From: UMGS1851 sp900555605
GTDB taxonomy: Bacteria; Bacillota; Clostridia; UBA1212; UBA1255
Assembly (NCBI GenBank): GCA_902472555.1
Contig: CABROF010000090.1
Location: 1-10,338, forward strand
DNA: 10,338 nucleotides
Direction: 5' to 3'
Position numbers and translations under genes: made by a program. The notes under the pieces are model-generated. The model was not told where the DNA came from. It searched no databases and was given only the letters and a program-made list of their open reading frames with translations. Every line of letters begins with the position of its first letter. The first letter of the stretch is position 1. Positions 6,600 to 10,338 of this stretch are shown piece by piece.

Positions 6600-6845
6600 A
6601 GCCATACGGCAAGGACAATGCTTGCTAACAGCGAGTTTATTATTATGCTCAACCAAGCGTCCACAGACCGTATCGAGCTTGCCAAGCTCCTTAATATCTC
6701 CGACCTTCAGATGAGCTATATCACGAATGTCGGTGCAGGACAGGGATTACTCAAAGTCGGCAGCTCTCTTGTGCCGTTTGTCAACAAGTTCCCCCGTAAT
6801 ACGGAGCTTTATAAATTGATGACAACAAAATTTGGGGAGGTATAA
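6600..6845 (+). pseudogene. C-terminal tail of a VirB4/TraE-type conjugative transfer ATPase
   Basis: About 80 residues starting HTARTMLANSEFIIMLNQAS, continuing ISDLQMSYITNVGAGQGLL and ending VPFVNKFPRNTELYKLMTTK before FGEV-stop. They match the end of the VirB4-like ATPase of Firmicutes integrative and conjugative elements of the Tn1549/CTn type. In the full-length protein of about 800 residues, this part follows the Walker B region and closes the ATPase domain. Neither Walker motif is present, and the frame stays open only back to 6567, where it runs into an unrelated relic on the opposite strand. It is a fragment with no start codon of its own and shows that an ICE was once here. Confidence 0.8.
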
Positions 6846-6901
6846 AAATCAGCCAGAAGAAGCACCTTAAGTAAACTTTTTGTGTATTTACAGCGTATCT
6901 C

Positions 6902-6930
6902 TTGCAATTCTTTTCGACTGTTGTTATAAT
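6902..6930 (+). promoter_or_regulatory. Promoter of the DUF4143 ATPase gene
   Basis: TTGCAA (6902-6907, 4 of 6) and a perfect TATAAT (6925-6930) are separated by 17 bases, about 80 bases upstream of the ATPase start and after the VirB4 stop. The ATPase therefore does not depend on the decayed conjugation operon. Confidence 0.7.
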
Positions 6931-7010
6931 ATACTTGCATAACTCCTTTAGAAATGCGCAATCATAACTTTGTAACTCCGTTGGAGAAGAAAGAATACGG
7001 AGGTGCTTTT

Positions 7011-8471
7011 ATGGCTATCGTAAGCGATGAACAGGTCATCAAGGTTTTACGGCAGTATAATCCGTGGTGGCGTAATCCATCTGCAATTAAAGAAGAAAGC
7101 AAGCCTCAGAAAAGGCTTGCCTATTATGAAGCACTCAAAATGATAAAGCATAAGACGCTCAGACGGTTTGCGGTGCTGTCTGGTGCAAGGCGTGTCGGCA
7201 AGACAACGATAATGTACCAGATGATAGACAATCTTACCTCCGAGGGCATAAATCCGAAAAATATCCTTTATGTGTCCTTTGATAACCCAATTGTAAAGCT
7301 CGTCAATGTGGAGAGTGTGCTTTCCATCTATGAGTCGCTGTATCCAATCGAGGGAACACGCTATATTTTCCTTGATGAAATCCAATATACGGATAACTGG
7401 GAACTATGGATGAAAGTCATCTATGACAGCAGAAAGGATATTCGTCTGACCGCCACAGGCTCGGCAAGCCCGATATTGGAAAAAGGTGCGGCGGACAGCG
7501 GCACGGGCAGATGGAGCGTCTTAAAGATACCCACCATGTCCTTTTATGAGTATTGCCGACTGCTTGAGCTTGACGAGCCAATGCTGCCAGATAATCTAAG
7601 GCTGACGAAACTCGTGAAGCTGACAAATGCGGAGCTTGGCGATTTAATGGATAAGTTTGCGCCGCTTGAGGGGCATTTTAACCGCTATCTTATGATTGGC
7701 GGTTTTCCAGAGCTTGTATTGTCCGATGACGATATTTACGCTCAAAGAATGCTGCGTGAAGATGTGGTTGACAAGGTTATCAAACGGGATGTGCTGACCC
7801 TGTTCAATATCCGAAGTCCGCTTCTGATGGAAAAGCTGTTCCTGTATCTCTGTATGAACTCTACGGAGATTTTCAGCGTTACCACGGCGGCGAAAGAATT
7901 GGAAAACACCTCTGTCAGCACGATTGACAGCTATATTGAAGCTCTGGAAATGTCAAATCTGATTTATCTTGCGAAGCCGATGGATGTCGGCAGCAAGGGA
8001 GCTTTGAAGGGCAAACCCAAAATTTTTATTGCCGATGCCGCCCTCCGTAATGCGGTGCTGATGATTGACGATGTTCTTTCAGACGAAAAAGAGCTTGGCG
8101 CAATGGTAGAAACCACCGTTTACAAGCATATCGTGTCATTCTATCAAGGCAGTACGGCACAGCTCGGATATTTCAGAAAGGCAAAGGACAACCAAAAAGA
8201 GGTCGATGTAGTAATCGAGCTGCCCCGTGAAAAAATCTTGTGTGAGGTCAAATACCGCAACAACTCTCACATTCCCGCTTCGGACGCTATCGTGGAGCTT
8301 TGCAGGGACGAAAAATCAAAAGTGACAAGTGCATTTCTTGTCACGAAGCAGTTAGAAGACTTTGGATTGTCTAAGCACGAAACAAAAGTCCCGATTTTAC
8401 GGATACCCGCCATTGCTTTTCTATATCTTTTGGGGAAGGCAGAAGCAGACGGGCAAAACGGAAAAATGTAA
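7011..8471 (+). CDS. AAA+ family ATPase with DUF4143 (PD-(D/E)XK-like) C-terminal domain
   Basis: This intact 486-residue protein belongs to the widespread ATP-binding AAA_14/DUF4143 group (COG1373), whose biological role is not established. The P-loop is SGARRVGKTT (57-66), Walker B is YIFLDEIQ (118-125), and a sensor-like TATGSAS lies at 147-153. After a helical middle part with GGFPE (230-234), the C-terminal domain contains E367, KEVDVVIE (396-403) and CEVKYR (411-416). This E-x-D plus E-x-K layout resembles PD-(D/E)XK nucleases, though cleavage has not generally been shown for the family. The start at 7011 is chosen because GGAGG (6999-7003) precedes it by seven bases; the in-frame ATG at 6954 lacks such a site. 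It lies between the VirB4 tail and a terminator, apparently cargo of, or inserted into, the former ICE. Confidence 0.88.
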   Translation: MAIVSDEQVIKVLRQYNPWWRNPSAIKEESKPQKRLAYYEALKMIKHKTLRRFAVLSGARRVGKTTIMYQMIDNLTSEGINPKNILYVSFDNPIVKLVNVESVLSIYESLYPIEGTRYIFLDEIQYTDNWELWMKVIYDSRKDIRLTATGSASPILEKGAADSGTGRWSVLKIPTMSFYEYCRLLELDEPMLPDNLRLTKLVKLTNAELGDLMDKFAPLEGHFNRYLMIGGFPELVLSDDDIYAQRMLREDVVDKVIKRDVLTLFNIRSPLLMEKLFLYLCMNSTEIFSVTTAAKELENTSVSTIDSYIEALEMSNLIYLAKPMDVGSKGALKGKPKIFIADAALRNAVLMIDDVLSDEKELGAMVETTVYKHIVSFYQGSTAQLGYFRKAKDNQKEVDVVIELPREKILCEVKYRNNSHIPASDAIVELCRDEKSKVTSAFLVTKQLEDFGLSKHETKVPILRIPAIAFLYLLGKAEADGQNGKM

Positions 8472-8490
8472 TTCAATATTATCAAAGCGT

Positions 8491-8521
8491 AACGCTCACT
8501 TTACGGTGGGCGTTCTTTTTT
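8491..8521 (+). terminator. Intrinsic terminator after the ATPase gene
   Basis: AACGCTCAC (8491-8499) pairs with GTGGGCGTT (8506-8514), including one G-U pair, around a six-base loop, and is followed by CTTTTTTT. It lies 19 bases after the ATPase stop. Confidence 0.88.
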
Positions 8522-8544
8522 ACCCCAAATCGAAAGGAGAAACC

Positions 8545-8691
8545 ATGAAAAATTATATCAAAACATCAATGCTGTTCATTCTCTTTTCCTTCCAAATAAA
8601 TTTCAACTTCGGGCCAACTTGTCCCGGAATGAAACAGATTGATTTACCGGCTATGTCTTTGATTCATATATTTCTCGATTGCTTTAATTAA
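8545..8691 (+). CDS. Small ORF of 48 codons, hydrophobic N-terminus, possibly a truncated secreted protein
   Basis: An ATG at 8545 follows AAAGGAGAAACC, a well-spaced ribosome binding site just after the terminator. The start MKNYIKTSMLFILFSF has the lysine-plus-hydrophobic shape of a signal peptide, but the rest (QINFNFGPTCPGMKQ onward) matches nothing I recognise. The last 48 bases overlap the 3' end of the resolvase relic on the opposite strand. I suspect a genuine ICE gene start that was cut and joined to foreign sequence, leaving a chimeric tail. The stretch 8590-8640 also reads openly on the - strand, so coding by the + strand is not certain. Confidence 0.35.
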   Translation: MKNYIKTSMLFILFSFQINFNFGPTCPGMKQIDLPAMSLIHIFLDCFN

Positions 8692-9010
8692 TTGTATTTC
8701 GTTTTTCGGTATTTTATGGGATTTGTCCAATATCTGAATGTCTACATCAGCCTTTTTTAACGTATCCATAAAATCATTCATTTGATATAATCCACGGCAG
8801 ATTCGCGTCATATCCCTTACTATCAGCAAACGAATTGTACCATTGTTAATATCCTCCAGCATCTCATGAAAGGCGGGACAGCTCGTATCAGTACCACCAA
8901 AACCGATATCCTGATAGATTTTTAAATTGGTAAGACCTTGGTCTTTGGCATATTGAAGCAGACTCTGTTACAGATAATACCGCAACCTTTTTGGGTTCTA
9001 TATCGCCCGT
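8644..9010 (-). pseudogene. Serine recombinase (resolvase/invertase) N-terminal domain, inactivated
   Basis: Reading from the right, GGAGG (9023-9019) is followed after eight bases by ACG where an ATG is expected. IEPKKVAV then begins the usual first strand, but the frame breaks at LSVTES, where the catalytic serine of VRVST/LRVST should be. In another frame the protein resumes, just after a TAA, as SLLQYAKDQGLTNLKIYQD, then IGFGGTDTSCPAF (family GxSGTxxxRPAF), EMLEDINNGTIRLLIVRDMT with RICRGLY (family DMTRLGR), and MNDFMDTLKKADVDIQ, ending HSR-stop. The active-site serine segment is missing and two conserved arginines are replaced (RPAF to CPAF, RLGR to RICR). No C-terminal DNA-binding or long recombinase part is present. 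It is a dead fragment, probably from an ICE or transposon. Confidence 0.82.
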
Positions 9011-9050
9011 GTCGCTTACCTCCTTTTTTATTTTATCCGATTCTGGATAG

Positions 9051-9086
9051 AAAGAAAAAAGGAACAACGCCAAAAACGCCGTTCCT
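9051..9086 (-). terminator. Intrinsic terminator of the RHS/membrane-protein operon
   Basis: On the - strand AGGAACGGCG (9086-9077) pairs with CGTTGTTCCT (9069-9060), ten pairs including two G-U, around a seven-base loop, and is followed by TTTTTTC. It lies about 80 bases past the stop of the small membrane protein and before the resolvase relic. Confidence 0.82.
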
Positions 9087-9168
9087 AATCCTTTGCCTCG
9101 CTATATCGCGAAAGGTATCCCGTCCCGTTCTAATAAATTCAAAACGCAGTCTAATGACATTCAAATTA

Positions 9169-9618
9169 TTATTTATCACATTTTTTAATATCGAATATAT
9201 ACTTTGAATGCTTTCCTACTTGAAATTTAACCATATCTCCTTGAAAAATATCCGTTGCGATGTTGTTATATAGGTTTTTACTGCTATAGACCACTGTGTA
9301 AATCGTACCATTTATGTTTATATGTATACGATCCTTGCCGTCCTGAACGATGCTTTCAACAGTTCCGCTTTTTTCCTCTGTTATATTATTCATGTATTCA
9401 TAGTATGCCAAAGAAACTGGATATGCATTCACAACAGCAAAATATGACCACGAACCAATAAAAATACTGCATATAGCGATTCGAAGAATCACTTTTATCT
9501 TTTTGTCGAATTTATTAACATGCTTCATAACACCAATACAAAATAACAGCATACATAATCCGACAAACACCACCATGATAACATAGGTAAAAAACGATGT
9601 TCTTAACAAATCCTCCAC
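9169..9618 (-). CDS. Small two-helix membrane protein, candidate immunity protein to the RHS tip
   Basis: I do not recognise a named family. The 149-residue protein starts at GTG (9618-9616), chosen because GAGGAG (9630-9625) lies six bases before it; in-frame ATGs upstream (to 9678) overlap the end of the RHS gene and lack such a site. Two hydrophobic segments, about residues 9-31 and 43-63, are joined by a lysine-rich loop (VNKFDKKIK). A polar C-terminal domain of about 65 residues follows, starting GTVESIVQDGKDRI, predominantly beta-like by pattern. The start is 16 bp after the RHS stop and a terminator follows, so the two genes form one unit. Position and size suggest an immunity protein, and a membrane location would fit a toxin acting at the membrane. 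That is inference from context. Confidence 0.65.
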   Translation of the reverse strand: MEDLLRTSFFTYVIMVVFVGLCMLLFCIGVMKHVNKFDKKIKVILRIAICSIFIGSWSYFAVVNAYPVSLAYYEYMNNITEEKSGTVESIVQDGKDRIHININGTIYTVVYSSKNLYNNIATDIFQGDMVKFQVGKHSKYIFDIKKCDK

Positions 9619-9634
9619 TTTATTCTCCTCACAA

Positions 9635-10338
9635 TTAATCAACACACCAATAATAATCATAACCACCATATACCCCATACCCGTTACTTATTGAAAAACT
9701 ATACGCACTGGCGCCATCAGGCCAAAAGCAATAATTCAATCCATATATAGCCATGGCTCCTGTATCAACAAAGTGTTTGGCATAATCTTCTTTTTTTGAA
9801 ACCCCACTTAGTATACCAACACTAAATGAAATGGTTACAGGCAACACTGATGGTGTGGAAATTCCCACCCCTGTATGAATATATGTAGCATTAATACTTT
9901 TACTCGGGCTAATAACTTTGCTTATTCCACCCTTTACGTAGGTGTTTTTTGGTGTACTTACTGAAACACTTACATCAGCGACAAAATCGTGATCGTACCT
10001 GGCTTTTGTAAATATTTGCATTTCATTAGAAGGCTTTGTATCTTGAAATGGTCTTGAATTCCACAAATCTTGTGCTCCTTTCGGATCAACAAAACTCTGT
10101 GCAGTGGCAGCCCTTTCATAAACAATATTGCTAGTACTCGCCATCAACTCGTCAACCGCCTCAAAAAGGTCATCCAGCCAGAGGTAATACCAATGTTCTC
10201 CGTTAGGATCGGACCTGTTAACGGAATTGTTTCCGCAATACATAAACAAATTTAAATTACTAAAATTGTTGTCCACATTAATAAACCGGCCTACTTCCGG
10301 GTCATAATACCGGCTCTGCAGATCATACCAGCCCGTTT
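9635..10338 (-). CDS. RHS-repeat protein, C-terminal end with variable tip domain (partial)
   Basis: The 5' part lies beyond the right edge, and 233 residues are visible. The first 46 are the RHS-associated core: TGWYDLQSRYYDPEVGRFIN, then NLFMYCGNNSVNRSDPNG, ending with the DPNG junction where polymorphic RHS toxins switch to their variable tip. The tip (10198-9638, about 187 residues) begins HWYYLWLDDLFEAVDELM, passes through a helical stretch, and then becomes alternating beta-like sequence (VADVSVSVSTP, VGISTPSVLPVTISFSVGIL) with a Gly/Tyr-rich end, YGVYGGYDYYWCVD. I see no HExxH, HNH or ADP-ribosyltransferase motif and cannot name a toxin family. RHS proteins usually form a secreted or surface shell around the tip. 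Base composition is much more AT-rich than the lysine operon, consistent with horizontal transfer. Confidence 0.85.
   Translation of the reverse strand, partial: TGWYDLQSRYYDPEVGRFINVDNNFSNLNLFMYCGNNSVNRSDPNGEHWYYLWLDDLFEAVDELMASTSNIVYERAATAQSFVDPKGAQDLWNSRPFQDTKPSNEMQIFTKARYDHDFVADVSVSVSTPKNTYVKGGISKVISPSKSINATYIHTGVGISTPSVLPVTISFSVGILSGVSKKEDYAKHFVDTGAMAIYGLNYCFWPDGASAYSFSISNGYGVYGGYDYYWCVD

Noticed and set aside
6954..7010. In-frame ATG at 6954 as the ATPase start
   Set aside because: It has no ribosome binding site, whereas the ATG at 7011 has GGAGG seven bases upstream and begins the conserved part.
9619..9678. ATG at 9678 as the start of the small membrane protein, overlapping the RHS gene
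   Set aside because: No ribosome binding site precedes it and the extra residues only mirror RHS codons; the GTG at 9618 has GAGGAG at the right distance.
1..10338. CRISPR array, tRNA or rRNA genes, complete insertion sequence or attachment repeats
   Set aside because: I saw no regularly spaced repeats, no cloverleaf with a TTCGA arm, no rRNA segment, no intact transposase and no matching terminal repeats around the fragments.

Overview
The window looks like a chromosomal segment of a Gram-positive Clostridia-class bacterium, most likely a gut Oscillospiraceae/Ruminococcaceae-like organism. The grounds are strong GGAGG-type ribosome binding sites, a lysine riboswitch in front of lysine genes, a GH36 alpha-galactosidase, and a Clostridial-type conjugative-element VirB4 fragment. 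Taxonomy is inference. Positions 1 to about 5960 are GC-rich core genes. From about 5960 onward the sequence turns progressively AT-rich and becomes an accessory region of gene fragments and mobile-element debris, ending in an RHS locus.

Layout: 2-274 is the 3' end of ispF (+). A perfect 14-bp palindrome over its stop codon separates it from a convergent alpha-galactosidase (343-2421, -). The galactosidase has its own promoter (2492-2520, -) with an inverted repeat in the -35/-10 spacer. Divergent from it, a near-consensus promoter (2546-2574, +) drives a roughly 330-nt leader holding a lysine riboswitch (2583-2811) and an intrinsic terminator (2849-2889). Next come asd (2914-3993), dapA (4104-4991), a strong terminator (5000-5040), a candidate second promoter (5058-5085) and dapB (5171-5962). 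Asd, DapA and DapB are consecutive steps from aspartyl phosphate to tetrahydrodipicolinate, the precursor of lysine and meso-diaminopimelate. Lysine therefore probably switches asd-dapA off by premature termination, while dapB may be partly uncoupled.

The accessory part begins with two broken genes on the - strand: a HEAT-repeat fragment (6111-6326) and a DUF5071/HEAT-like relic with an in-frame stop (6319-6564). They abut the C-terminal tail of a conjugative VirB4/TraE ATPase (6600-6845, +). An intact AAA+ ATPase of the DUF4143 family (7011-8471, +) with its own promoter and terminator follows, then a small 48-codon ORF (8545-8691). A dead serine resolvase (8644-9010, -) with a lost start codon and a frameshift comes after that.

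The right end is an apparent two-gene operon on the - strand: the C-terminal end of an RHS-repeat protein (9635-10338, entering from outside the window) and, 16 bp downstream, a small protein with two membrane segments (9169-9618). A terminator follows at 9051-9086. The arrangement fits a polymorphic toxin and its immunity protein. I recognise no known toxin fold in the roughly 187-residue RHS tip, so this pair is the best candidate here for something undescribed.
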